Shown one piece after another: positions 12,301 to 27,300 of a stretch of DNA of 64,000 bases (its first letter is position 1; each line of letters begins with the position of its first letter). The translations under genes were made by a program, and so were the position numbers. Under the pieces are notes generated by a model that made no database searches, was not told the origin of the DNA, and was given only the letters and a program-made list of their open reading frames with translations. The stretch covers positions 56,920,959 to 56,984,958 of the forward strand of contig OW388302.1 in NCBI GenBank assembly GCA_936450465.1. Reading direction: 5' to 3'. This stretch comes from Gibbula magus (taxonomy: Eukaryota > Mollusca > Gastropoda > Trochida > Trochidae).

Positions 12301-15300
12301 TAGTGCCTGTTGCTGCTGAATTTCTGCAACCTTCTGTCATGGAGTCTCATCTTGACTTAACTTCAGGAAGATATCAACTCTCAAGTTAAGGCTACAAGTT
12401 GCACAGTCCTTGCTTCTTGAACCTAGAGTTTTGTGATTAGCACTGAATAGTACTACGTTTGGTCGGACCAAAATATCAGCTAGTGCACAAGGTTAACGTT
12501 CCTACATGTTCTACAGTGCTTGCTTCAAGGCAATCATTGAATCCTGTCAGGAGCAATCCATCCTGAGAGATCAACACCCGCGGGTTATGGTCTGAGATTG
12601 ATGTCAGTCGTTGAAATATTGCTATGCCATCAGCGCCTAGATAGGACACTTCTGATCCAAAGGCTCAACATTTTCATGCTTTGTTTGATTGAAAAATGAC
12701 TCTCTGACTGGTTAGTGTTCAAGCTTAATTCAGACATTACTATCAGGAGCAATCTTTCTTGACAGCTCAACACTGTAACTATTATCCGCAGTTTGAGTTC
12801 AGTATGTGTGGTTGAAATATCAAAAGCCCATGACAATATGAGATTCATGTAGAAGCAGCTTTTGATCCAACAGTTTTGTCCTTTGTTTGATTTGCCATAT
12901 TACTTTCTGATTCGTGCTTGATTTGGACAGAGTTGCTGTAAACAGAGGCAATGCTCCTCTAATTAACTGGATTCTGATGTTGCTAATGTTTGATCTGACT
13001 TCTGACACTGCTGACAACCAACATCCAAAGGGTTAATTCTCCTTAGTGAAGGGAGAGAAATCAAATATCCTGTTTATGCATGACTTATATCCAAAATTAA
13101 TTTGATATTCGATCGAGCAATTTCTGGTCAAACCGTGGACAATGCAAGCCAGTATCAGGCCGCCTGACAACTGCCAGAGTTGACGGATTGTCTGCTTTCA
13201 TCATAAAAATTAAGATTTGGACAGAGAAGAAAATATTCAAAATGGCCGACGGCTCCAAACGGAGCATGTCTGTTCAGTTCACATGCGAGACTGTCAGTTC
13301 TCTCTTCGTAAAACAAAGTGAGACAACAAGGAATTCAAAGATGAGGAGACATTCGTTGTTGCCGCCCAACTCGAAACAGAAGAACGGAAGTTCTGGTTTG
13401 ACGTCTCCAGGGCACCATGGTCGTAGAGGATCTGTCTTCAGTAAGGAAGAATCTATTTACAATATTTTCTAATGTTTTATTGAGGATTTACATTTTCAGA
13501 GAAAATGAGAAACTTAATCCAACAGTTTTAAAAAGTAAAATATTAAAATGTGTCTGTCATGAGGCTGTCATTCTCTTGCAATGTTATTCTTAAAATCTCT
13601 TTTCTTTTAAAAAAATCGGAATTTTATAAAGGCTGAATTTCACAATTAAACGTTTAAAAAGTTAACTTATTTTAACAATGGTTTTCATTTTATATAGTAA
13701 TTACATGGTTTCATTCCTTACGAATTTTGATTGATTAAAGTTGCTGGTATATCCTGAGAAGAGTAATCATAACTTGGTTTGCAAGTTGTCACAATATGAA
13801 TGTGCGTGTATTTGGCTGTTGAAACAGGGATCCCCCTGGAGCAGAGTTTCAAAGGGAGAATAATTTCCCCTTTTCCTTACACAATGGGATTTTCAGATAA
13901 AGTAATGGGATATTTCTAAATAATAACAATCATTTTACATTTTTGCAATGAGATTTTCTCCCCTCGTCAGTATTTATTATAGGATATATTGGTACATCAA
14001 TGAGTAAATATCCCCAAATCCCTGCCTAAAGTGATCCCTGTTGAAATATTGGTTATTAAAGTCTAAGCTGAAGGTAATTTTAATAATATAACTAACGCCT
14101 AAAACCCCAATCAAAACTTGCAAACTATGAACAAAATAATTTTTAATAGTTCTTTACTCTGCTGAAACCATTTTACTAATGCATGTAGCATATAATCTAA
14201 CAAATCCATTAATCATGTGTAAAAAATTCAATTATCAAGCCATCCGAGACAGCATTGATTCTTCTAATGTTTTCGAGCGCTGTAACAATCTCAGGGTAAA
14301 GAGTGATCAATCACGATACACAATACGTAATGTCCTACGTGCCACGCCTAATTACTTTGTCTCTGTCTCGCCTTGATGTATTGTGTCTGAGCGACAGGGT
14401 GTAGAATTTCCTGAAAGGGATTTATTTTTTTTAAACAAAATGGAATAAAGCATGGCTTTATTTTCAAAATATTTTTCCTTGCCATAGTTTTGTTTGATCG
14501 ATGTTTTATTTATGCTTCGATAGCCATGACATTTTTGTTGATTTTTTTTTTACATTTTCAATTCAAAAGAGTTTTGTCCTGATTTCTGCTTCTATTTTGA
14601 TTGAGGGAATTGGTTGCTGTTTTGTTTGTAACCTTGTTATTTTGGTTTTAGTCTGTAATAAACCATTACATAATAAAAATAAATCAAATGACAATATGTT
14701 ATATCAAAATGAATAGAATATAATAAAGTTATAATGACATGACAAAATAATTTTTAAAAAGAATTAATATAAAACTCAATTAAATATGAACAATGAATGA
14801 TAAGACTGACTTCATAAAACGTTTCCCTTTTCTTGACCATGCTGAAATAAGTACTCATATCTTTAAACAATTTTTAGATCTTGGTGACCTGTTGAAATGA
14901 TTGATCAAATAAAAATATTTATTTATTAGAACCAAGGTTTTCACAACAAACAAATAAAGATTAGTTGCCATGGTATCATTTTACTCTGTTAAATGAGGCG
15001 ATGGATAAAATCTCACATGGTTGGCTTGTCTCATTCTTATCTCGTGGCAGGTGTTGTGTTCCTTTTAGCTCCTTACAGAGACAGTTGTCCTTGTAATACT
15101 AGAGCATAGCCACAGACAAACACTGTGCAGAGTTCATGAAAGTTCTTAATGTTGTAATTAGTTACCGGGTAATTAAAAGATTGAGTGCCTGTACAAAAAT
15201 TATTGGCATTACGAATAAAAATTACTTTTGCTTTTGATAACCACTGAGTTGGTCAGTTTAAATTCATGCAATTTCAACATTAACAATAGCATATATTTGT

Positions 15301-18300
15301 TGTTTTCTCATCAATGAAATTATAAGCTCAGGAATTTTCAATCATCTTATTTTTGTGTTGGATAAATTTAGATGCTTTACTGTTCTCTACAAGCATCTAA
15401 TAGATGCAAAATAAACAAGGATAAACCTCTAATATATACCTGATACTTTTCCCTTAGAATTCAAAGGTCTAGAAAAATTAAATTTTGTGTTGACATACCT
15501 TTACCAATGTCGATTATAAATTGATGACTTGTAATGTTAGCCTTAAAGGGACACTGCATTGAGGATAAAAATGAGTCTCATCTTTATCTAACTTAGCTGA
15601 TTAGAGTGTCTGCTAACGTTTTACGCTTCGCTTCACTGTCTACATGCAGAAGTTTTTATTTCCAATTACATCAATTGACTGAAATTGGGTGTCTGTGACT
15701 TGTTAGAAGACATGTTAATTAGCATAGGTACCGGTAGATACACATAATCTGATTGTTATCCTCGACGAGGTGTCCCTTTAACTATTATGTTCGTCTTTAC
15801 CTTAGAGATAATGACTAATTTGATACCCGATGAACTACAGATCCAATGGCTCCTGTCTCTTGTCCAGGAGTATATTTGAATGTTATACTGTACTCTATAG
15901 ATCAGCAGCAGGTGAATAGGAGACTTACCTCTCGTATTATACACGGTCATGTGCCCACTCACCCAGAAAACATAGCTCCCATGATCACCGCTAGCTACCA
16001 TCGCGTGTAGTGTGAGAAAGCTTGACGGTTTCTGACTGGCTGTCAGTCCCAAATTCTGTGTGTGCAGGGAATAATTACACTGTGAATTCACTTTCAAGAA
16101 AAATGGATATGGACTTTTTTGTGTGATTCATTGAGGTAATTTCAGTTCTAACAGTGGTCAAATGTGGTTTAGAAATTCTTTTCTTGTTCTTTGTGATTGA
16201 CTTAAGAAATTCAAGAAATTTATGGTTTCTTTGGCGGTTAAAATATTCCAACTGAAAAGATAGGTGCAGGAAACCTGTAGTTGATCAGTGCTGTTGATTT
16301 GAGAGAGAACTTGGCCAAGGAATATGTCATTCTGTTTTACCATTGAATGTGGATAGTGAATTTTCTTTAGTGGACTCATTTGACATCATATGAATTCTTT
16401 GATTTATTTGTTATTGCTTTCTTCTTCATTTGTCATTTTATCTGAATTCTTAATTCTTATCATAATGCTAGTTTGGTTATCAGTAAAGTTTGTTCCTTGC
16501 TTTAGATTTGTAATCGCACAGTTTGTATTTGATCTTATCTTATGTTTTGTTGATATAAATTCAGCTTTTTGATTATAATAAAAAAAAGGTAGGTGAAATG
16601 TTAGGAATTAAATAAAAAACAACATTTTAGTGATAATTTCCTAATCAGGATTCTACTTAGTTCGTTAGCAGATTTACTAATTACTGCAGCAGTTAAAGGT
16701 GCTGTAGCACGTTTTTTGCAAATTTTATTTTTTCAAATTTCTCATTTATAAAATGTTTTACCCTCTGAAGTAAATATAAATGACATAAACTATCATTGAT
16801 AATGATAGTTTATGTCATTTATATTTACTTCAGAGGGTAAAACATTTTATTACACAAACCAATTATCCGTAGTGGTAATAACGGTGTTGCGTATAAAGCC
16901 AAAATTGCATGGCGGCCATTTTATTGTGAACACATTTTATTATTTCGAATGACAAAAAAGAATTCCCATGGCTTTACGGAACCATATACACTCATTTGTA
17001 ACTTGATTTTCCGAAGAGAGAAGGGTGTTTTACTATTGTTGACATTATTTTTCAAATACATTTCATCGACTTATTTGAGCGAAAAAACGTGCTACAGCGC
17101 CTTTAAAGAGTTAACTGTGTGATCTGTCCATGAGAGGTCTTTATCCAATATCTAACAAGTCAATCCATTGTTTTGTTGATTGAAAATCAGTATAGTAATG
17201 ATATTATGATAGTTATCATTAACTGGGATATCAATATCTTGAGATTATCCTTGCGTTCCAGTTGAGTGAACTACACGTAAAGGTAAAGCTGATAACATAT
17301 TTCTGTCTGATGTCTTCTCGATTGCTGCGGATTGCATTTTCAATATGACCCAGAATTTAATAGTGCTAGCATTGCGTTTTATGACTTAATATTTCTTAGA
17401 ATTACTTTTGAAAAATATTCAAATATATGAATTTCTTAGTTAATTTACCTACGTATGTCCCATTTCTTGTTATATCTCGTGAACTATCACAGTGAAGTAA
17501 TTAGCAGAAGCAGCTTGGTTGATTGCAATTCAAAAAGTTCTTTGTATGTAGGTTCTACTTCTAGCCAACAGATTTACAGCCCTTCTTCCTTGGATAATAA
17601 AAACCTCAACAATGCAAGTGAAACATAATCAAAGCCAACATCACTTCCTCGTTAGTTGATCTCATATTATATCAGGTATCGTGGATAATTCGGCTAGTTT
17701 ATTGATGGTTGAATCAACGGTGATTAGGCTACTGTAGCAATGCCGGTGTATTCTACTCCAGATCTATTATTCTTCTACCAACACATTCACGGTCTGTCTC
17801 CATCAATAATCAGGCGTCCATAGCCGTTTTTGTGATCAGGTTTCATTGTATTATGTTTGCTTTCCTGAAGAGAAAAAGACGGGATTATTTTGGATATATT
17901 TCAGTGGATATTGACGATCAGACAGAGAGTGGCTAAGGTGTGTCTGTCCAGATGGTTGCTTGGCTTAGCCCTGTCCATTGACTCATTCCATGTTTGAAAT
18001 TGTTTTTTTTCCATTAGTCTTTGTGGTTAGATTTTTATATTCTTTTATTTTAAGCACATTGTGAAGTTTTTGGATTTGAAGTTTTTATCCGATATCTGTG
18101 ATACTGTTTTTATAAGTTGGTATGCTTTTTGTTATTTAATGGAGGACATTGTAAAAGGTCATATATATCTTCAAATCATAACATTGTTGACCTACTACAG
18201 CATGTCAGTGTTTAATCAGGGACAGATTCTACAGTACTTTTCTGATTGCCAGAATGTGACATGTTGATGTTTGTACTGCTCTGTTCAAGACGTGTTGCGG

Positions 18301-21300
18301 GACGGGTGTCATTAAGTCGTATTGTTATTGTCTCGTGAGAGGGTTTATTGTTTTACAAGTCTCGTGTAATTTCATTAATGTTTGGTATCCATCTTAGTGG
18401 AATCAGAGATAAATTCTCTCAGTTGTTTTATTTCATCACCTTTTCATGCTATTGAAAAGTGAAATATTTGAATTCGTTTGGAGTGTAATATGGTTTTAAG
18501 ACTCTTTTCAACTTCACTGTAGCTTCAATATTTTCATTGCATTTGATATTAACTGATACACAACAAAATATTTGGATTTCAATAATTTTAACGATTTGTT
18601 TCGCTCTTAATGCCATTATGCCAAAGAATTTTCTTTCAAAATGAATGGTTAGATTATTTGGACCATAGAATTAAAGGAAATTGAAAGGTTTATGAACAGT
18701 CTATGTTAAAGATGTTTATATTGTGGGATGTGTAGAGGTATCATGTTGGGAAGAAGATCCAGTCGTCATGGTAACATGCCAGGAGCTCGGAGATTATCAA
18801 TATCCCAACACTCTGTCAGTAAGTAGTACAGTAATAAATAGTTATTCATAATTTGTTAAAAAATAACATTGATTTTATGCAGAAAAGTCTTTGCAATTGC
18901 AATTATTCACATTCAAAATTTTTTATGGACACAAAGTACACAGTTTTCTTTGTTTGTCTCAGTGTGGGGAAGGGAAATTGACTCTTCAAACCTTTAAATC
19001 ATGGAGCAGGTCACCCATTCGTGATAAACTGTGACCATTATTGCTGAACTTCAACTAATAGGGACAACTGAGCTCAACACGGGGCCAGATGCCATCACTT
19101 GTATGTGCACTCCTGCATAAGTGCAATATCATCATTGAGGACAATATTTTCCTTATGCTAAAAAAAGATAGAAACTACCTTCGTGTTTCTTCACAAGCAG
19201 ATTGTATCCTTCAGTCTAACTCCTCCATGGTGTCAAGAAATTGAATGGTATCAAATATGTTTCTTGACAGACACCTAAACACATTGTGATTATATTCATA
19301 AGTCGAACAGTATAATTATCATGAAAATATATGGACTCCGCTATTTCCAAACTGGCATCTTGTCAACACAATACCTTGTCTCTTGTCATATAAGACCTTA
19401 TTTTCCATAAAATGTTTACCGGGGTATGTGTTTTGCATTTTTCCTTCCTGGGAATTAACCAACTCCTAGAATCTAACCAGAAATATTTCCAAATCATCAG
19501 ATGTTATGGAAGACATCTATTACCACAGTAATAGGTGACCAGCAGATTGTATCCTTCAGTCTAACTCCTCCATGGTGTCAAGAATGGTATCAAAGATGTT
19601 TCTTGACAGACACCAAGCTCACTTAAACACATTGGTGATTATATTCACAATTCGAACAGTATAATTATCATGAAAATATATGGACATAAATTATTATTGC
19701 CTCCGCTATTTTCAAACTGGCATCTTGTCAACACAATACCTTGTCTCTTGTCATATAAGACCTTATTTTCCATAAAATGTCTATGTGTTTTGCATTTTTC
19801 CTTCCTGGGAATTAACCAACTCCTAGAATCTAACTAAGATTCCCTATGATGGTTAACAGAAATATTTCCAAATCATCAGATGTTATGGAAGACATCTATT
19901 GCCACAGTAAGAACTGACCTGTAATGTCCAGGTATTATTTCACAGGGGGCAAAATTAGTCGTATCAAAGCACAAGCCATTCAGACTTGTTAATAAAAGTC
20001 CTGACCCAAAACCATCTAAGCTAGCCAAATGCATCTACAGAATCATATCATCTTAATATTCAAACTAGCCTTTTTGCTAGCCCAGGAACTTATTCATTAA
20101 CCATGGGCTACCAAACTAGTGCTAATTTCGAACCCTGATTTCATGACGAAATCAACTCGAACATCTGAGTTTTCTATTCATTCTACACACTTTAATATGT
20201 GTTACCACTCCTCAGTGAACTGACAGTGGGTTTGTTCCACTTCACCTGTGTATTTCCAGAAATAAAAATTTCCCTTTGTTTAAAACGCAGATCAAATCAT
20301 GAACTTTGAACAGGTATGAGCATATAAAATGACCTTGTAACTTCAATCACAGATGTTAAACTCATTGTGATATTGTGATTACAGGGAGTGAGAAATGTGC
20401 TTGAAGTGTTTCAAAGAAGGCTATCCAATAGTTTGCAACTTTTCATGTTTTCTGATATTTTAATTGCAGACCGGATATCTAAGACGAAGGCAGCGAAAGG
20501 AACAGGAACTCCGGAGAAGTCAACGACGCCCTCTCAGGAGGAGAACAGTGAAAACCGGCCGGCCTCACGTAACGTTATCTGGAATGAGGAGATTGAGAAA
20601 CTACAGATCAAAGAGGAGGAACTCGCTAAGGTGTGTTTGTCCAGATGGGTGCTTGGCTTAGCCCTGTCCATTGACTCATTCTAGGATGTGCAGATGCATG
20701 ATTCCCACTAAAAATAATCAAATAACTTAAATATAAAAAATCATGGTAGAGACTGATGTGCATTATACCTGTCATCTTATTCCTGCCTACTAAGGGCATT
20801 GTGTAAAACTATATTTCCTTGGATATCGTTTGTGGAACACAATTATGTGTCATTATATAGAATATTGCAGTTCTCTATGTTCTGCTTGCAGCTGTACGAG
20901 CCCCGGCCACCTGCACAGAAGAAGAGGACGCCAAACTCATCAATTGTCAGCGTCCGCAAAGTGAAACCAGTCGCAGAACTCGAGAAACCAAAACCAAAAC
21001 TGTGAGTTACATTTCTGTTAAAAAGAAGTAGCTAAGAAAATAAGTTACAGAATTAGATTCTTACTGCAAACAATAGGATCCAGGAGAGGGATTGAGAGGG
21101 TCACAGTGGAATACATAAGAAGATAGAGTGTTGGTGTTGTGAACATGGTACTGTCCACTGTTAATTTGGTTGCTCTCAATGAAGTTCAGCAAGATTGAGC
21201 AATGTTTAATGCTGGATGGGTGACCTGTTGGGTAATCTAAGTTTGAAGAGTGTTTTACCTACCCAACACTGAGACTTGAGTTACAAGACTTGTGGTGTCA

Positions 21301-24300
21301 TTTTGGGGAGGCGACTGTAATACACAACAGTATAGATGGGTACCTGGTGATGGTTGTGTTGGAGGTGACCTTTCAGTGATGGTTGGTTGGATTTGACCAA
21401 TGTAATAATACAGCTAACATCTGGAGCAAACATTAGAGCTGGATATGTGTACTGGAAGAATATCCTTATTATCCACCGTGACGTAGTGGAAGGGGGTTAT
21501 AGGTCCATCTGAGATAAAGAGGACAGCTTTTCTAGTTAGACAGTTTATTATAAAGATTGGATAACTGAATTTGGTGTGCGACTTGTGGTTAGTTAAAAAA
21601 TGAGAAGCACTTGAATAATTTTTCTAGAGTTACTGCCCTTGTTCCATATTTTGGGACTCTCCAAAGTGGACAGCTTTCTCAGAAACTGTTAGAGAGAGGA
21701 GAACAACATTTGTCCTGTTCTTTTATTTTATTTTTTTTAGCTACTTTGTGAATATTGTTGATTGTTTCAGAGTGACAGTAGCCAAACCTGCACCATACGA
21801 TGCTCCTGTACAACCAGTCGACCAATCAGGTTTGTCCAACATTACCATCTCACGTCAGAAATGAAAACAACAATTACAGTAGATGAACGTTTGTCAGTTT
21901 GACAGTTTCAATATGATGTATAAAGAAAAACCAATAACAATGAAATAAAATTTCCATGTGTCATTGACAGCTTTTAAACATAGGAATGCCCAGTATTTAC
22001 AAATATTGATTCAATATAAATTAAGAAATTTGTGTCCAAAAACTTAGGAGAATGTGAAACATAAGTGACGCTCAATCACCTTGTGAAAAATCAATATTAG
22101 AAATATTTTAAAACCAAACAACACTCGTGGAGAACTATGCAAAACAACTTTTCACATTAAAATACTTGTACTTGTATCTCTTCAGTACAAGTGATCAACA
22201 CAGCTATGTTTCCATATTGAACCAGATCTGATTCTTCTGTATTGAACCAACTACTTGAATTGCTAGCGTTGTAAATGTTTGCTAAAGTGGTTTATTACCA
22301 CAATTTTGTCGTCTGTGACGTCATAAAACGATTGTTCGTGACGTCAATGTGGCTTGCCGTCGCAAGAGAAGTGGGCCGCTTTCTGACTATTTTTACGCGA
22401 ATCACATGGAATAGAACGGGTAATAAAGAAATTACTACACTCGAAAGTGTGTCATATGACTTTTACGAAACTCGTGCGAATTTGTGTATAAACTTTGCTC
22501 TCGCTCGAGCAATACAAAAATTCACACTCGTTTCGTAAAAGTCATATGACACACTTCCTCGGGTAATAATCTCTATATATGTCGCATTCAGATTCACATG
22601 CTACGTTATTAGTATGAATGGATTACAATGTAACAATGTTTCCTACTTGGATGTACTGAATACCGAAATGGAAGTCATACCCAAATGTAAAGTTTCACAT
22701 ATTCCATGCTCTATTCAGGTTATGCTGGTCCTCGCTACACTACAGATGGAAATGTCATCTCACACAGCATTCTGGGAAGTTACGAAGACTTCCATAAGGA
22801 GGCCATTAAACGAGGCGACTTGATCGTAAGTAGAAGGAGAGTCAGATAAACATTTATGCTCGAAGGTTCTAAAACATTTTTTTGCTTCACCCAACCTTAA
22901 TTCACCTTCATATGTCAAAGTATGATACCTTACTTCAGATAGTTTATAAATAGAATTCCAATCATCTGCCACTCAAGGACTTCTTTCAGTCTGATTAAAA
23001 TCGACCTTGTTCCGAGGAATAAAATTTGCAAAATTATGCATCTACCGGGATACGAACATGTTCTGTAGATTCCTCTCTACAAGGTCTGAGAACACCCCGT
23101 ATATAGCACAGCCAAAGCCCAGTCGAATAGCTGACCAATCACAACGTAGTTTTTAAACGGTCACTGTTTTGAAAGCATTCGGAACAGACCAAAGGATAGC
23201 TGTTTGGAGTTATCTGCCCCTAGCTTCTCGCACCGAAAGCATTTGTTGGGCGTCTTTTAATTGGCTACCTGAATTGCGCTCGAACACGCGAGTCTACGGG
23301 CTGTTTTCAGACGGTTTGGCGTTGAACCTACTGCTGATATGAGTTCAGTTCGGTAGATGCACTATTTTGCAATTTTTATTCCACGGAAAACCGTCGATTT
23401 TAATTAGACTGGGACTTCTTTAGGTCTCCCCACATAGTTGTGAGACATTTATCCTGTGCTTGTATTATAAACCGTTGTCGTGTTCTATCCAACCAGGATC
23501 TGCCAAGCCCTCCCAAGGATGACCTGGGGTCACAAACTCCAACCCTGAAGTACGAGAAGAAACGACCGAGGTCAGCGGAGAAGAAGATTCAGAATAGTGA
23601 GAATAACGCACTGAGAAACTGGCAGCTTCGTATGTTGGAGAGGAAGAAGCAACAGGGCTACATCTCAAGTGAGTACATTTATTTAGTTTTGATTTTGTTA
23701 ATCTATGAAAGAGTTATTGCTTGAACTTGAGGTTGAATCAACGAATCTGTGTTCCAGAACTGCTCCAGAAAGCTCCGGAAGACCTGACCATGAATCAAGC
23801 TGACAACTTTCGCTTTATCCAGGAGGAACGTTATGTGTTGGATCGTACCATCCCGGCCATGGACTATGGGAAGGGATGTGAGTACTTCATCACTATACAC
23901 GTACACATACAGACAGACATACAGACAAACATACTGCTGGATGTAATTATGCAGGAGCTTCTCTCAAATAAGATACAAGTTGATTCAAACCTGTAATCAG
24001 ATATGTTACAAGATAGTCCTACTATATATTTACGGTATGTATTAAAATGTAATAATAACATGTATGTATTACAATGTAAACATAACATGTTTGTATTACA
24101 ATGTAATATCACACATGTATGGCAATGTAAGCATAACATGTAAATGTATTACAATATCAGTACAACATGTATGTATTACAATGTAAGCATAACATGAATG
24201 TTTGCAATGTAATCATAATATGTAAGTGTTACAATGTAAGAATAATGTATATGTATTACAATGTAAGAATAATGTGTATGTATTACAATGTAAGAATAAT

Positions 24301-27300
24301 GTGTATGTATTACTGTTAGAATAACATATTACAATGTAAGAATAATGTGTATGTATTACAATGTAAGAATAATGTATATGTATTACAATGTAAGAATAAT
24401 GTGTATGTATTACAATGTAAGAATAATGTGTATGTATTACAAAGAATAACATGTATGTATTACAATCTAAGCATAAAGTGTGTATGTTGTAGATCGAGTG
24501 GGAAGTGAGTTCTGGAAACAAGAAGAGAGGTTTGGAGACGTGGAGGCAGGTGTACAGTGAGTTGATATCTAGGCTTTATATCCTTTCCACGTCCAAAGTG
24601 GTGTCAGACGTATCATTTTTGGGGCTTTCAAAACGCCGGTCTAGTTTCTCTGGAGGATGTCTGAAATATACTCATACGTATCAAATTTGTGACCTCCAAA
24701 ATGCCACTGTGATGTGTTTTATTGTAGGCTGAATGACGGATTGGCAATGGGACGGGAAAAGTATACCGACGTTTGAGAAGGGCCAAAAAGTGATACGTTT
24801 GAAACTGGATCAGCTGTTTCCCTGCAAAACAATACCGGCAGTCGAAAGGATATTGTATACCACTTTAGGAACTAAAGTTTGGGAACTAATCCCTCTTTTT
24901 ACATTTGTGTAATTGCTGCGGATTTGATTTTTTTTTCAAAACTGACTGAATGTAAGATCTTCAAGTTAAACATACTTCTCATTTAGGTCATTTGATGAGG
25001 AAAAAATCAAGCTAAATTATTGTTACTATTCATTGACACAAACTTTTGTCCCTTGCAATTCCTGTTCCTGACGAGTCCTATGTTGTGACATGTTTCAGTA
25101 TGACTCTGACCCAGTCCGAGAAGGGCTACCCACCGCCGGTAGAACACATCGGCATCCCTCGGTGTGTCAGGAAGGAGAAAGGTGAGCAAATACACACACA
25201 GATAACAGTGCCTTCTTGCTGAATTGGGACATTCACCCTTTTTTCGTACAATGCTTCTCTGGAGTTAAGCACGCAATGAGTGAAAGAAGGTATGTAACTC
25301 CATTGTTAGGGTATTCACTCATCATATTCCAATGAATGACCTTGGACTCTGTGACCAAGCCTCTTTTGTTACAACTTCCACTTACGGTATTTCAAAGAGC
25401 TTTATGTGGAGGAGACTTGATGAAATGGAAACTTGAGGACTTGTACCCCTTGCATGGAAACCAGACTGTGCTCTATCGTAATGGTGACCAAGCATCCCTC
25501 ATAAGGCTGTAGTTTTATTCCTGATGATGTCATCACATGGTAGAGTATTTCCACTTGTCATAGCTAGCCTGATCAATTTGTGTACTTACTTGCTTTTATC
25601 TTCATGGCCTAAATTTTGAACCAAATGTTGCTCTAATTCAAAATGTGACAAGAGTGATCTCCCTTGTTGCAGGCCAGAACTGGAAGCCGGACTACACCGT
25701 CCCCGTGTTCTACCCCTGGCACAAAGCTCCCTTCTACGAGAGTCGCAAGAAACAACTGCAGTCTGTCATAGACGAACTCGACTCTCACCGACCTGTAAGT
25801 CATCATCTAACAACTTGCACTTGTCACTTGGTTTTTCATTTCTTTGAAATAGATGCTCAAGTCCAACTTGAAATTGTATGAGGATGTTGATTCTCATCCT
25901 AATGTCTTCTACTATATTTTCCTAACATTTATTTATATATGTCAAATGTCATCTGTTTAAGTGTTTCTAATCATTCATTTATTTATGTCTACCCCAGGCA
26001 TGTCTATCAAGAGTTTTTGTTTTGTGCAGGATTTTGAGAGTCTACAGGTCATTGGAACAAGTGACCCGTATTCTAGGAAGATTGAGGTGGACTCGGAGAG
26101 TGGTTTGACAGAGGACGACCAGGAGGAGGGGTACAGGAACCTTATATCTGATCTACAGACCACACCTGTCACGTGAGTCATGGGATAGCGCAGTGGTTAG
26201 CGTTTCGGCCTCGAATCAAGACTTTGTCTGAAGTAGAGAACTGTTCTACATGCAGTAAGGTTTGGGTGCAATGCTACACTGAATTTCAGTGTAGTACCAC
26301 CCATGGTTCGCTAGTTCCAGCCGATGCTCGCAGGTTTCACCGCAATGCATAGCCACATGGCCTTGCAGGCTTTCTCCCTGCCATAAAACTAGCAGCCGTG
26401 ATATAAGTGAAATCCTCTTGAAAGCGGCGTTAAACCCCAACTCACCTCACCTTACAGGGTATTCACAAACCTGGACCTGGACTCTACCAAGGGATCCTCT
26501 AACAACACGACCTTGTAACCACAAATGAGAGTGCTTGTTGGAGTGTAAACTACAGTTATCATCTAACATACATATGTTTCGTGCTCTTCAAACTTTTGTC
26601 TTTAAGTTTTGGTGGTATGCAAAGTCGTAAAAGTATTTACTCCCTTTGACTTTTAAATGAAGTGTGTCTAAATGTGCTTTCTGTATGACACTTGAACTGT
26701 AACAGCAGAGCCCAGAAGTTGAAGTAATTTTAACCCAAACTGGAAGGCTCTGAACTACATAAGTCAAGATGTCAACAAAACTATATCTCCATTTATGACG
26801 AGAACATTTTCTCCATTTCTTTACCAAGAGAACCTCTCCAAAGATTACATAGATGTCACATGACCTTGTAATGATCAATGAAGTTCATATCTCCATTTGT
26901 AACAAGATCATTATCTCGTTGTTCCTCTAGCCGAGACCCTCTACAAGACCACCCTGATGTCCACCCAGCCCCAGTGTTCGGTCCATCACTCCAGATAGCA
27001 GGACAGCCGGCCCGATGGACGGGAGACAGTACGAGTTTCAAGGACCAGCTTGGTATTCAGGCAAGGATTTCCTTCGAGTCTTACACCGGGGAGAGGATCA
27101 CCTCGTACCTGGAGATCATCAACGATGGGACAACCTCAATATACTACGACTGGAAGGTGAGTTAGGTTAACCCTTCTCTTGTTCAGATTCAAATAGGGGC
27201 AAACCATTCCTGATTGGCTGACATTTAGGAATTACAAGTCATTACAATGTGAATATATCCTGGAATTTTGTCACGTGTTATATATAAACTTCCACATAAT

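Larger units (their letters stand above)
13441..18737 (+). other. MYCBPAP: MYCBPAP intron with two MITEs
   Basis: A 5.3-kb AT-rich intron. It contains a TTAA-flanked MITE of family B (15543-15781), a family A MITE carrying a palindrome (16693-17106), and a 57-bp copy of the exon 3 donor junction (17932-17988). Nothing else recognisable. Confidence 0.6.

Noticed and set aside
24213..24521. 102-codon antisense frame with repeating Y-S-Y-I-V-I-H-T-H
   Set aside because: Generated by the 25-27-bp minisatellite.
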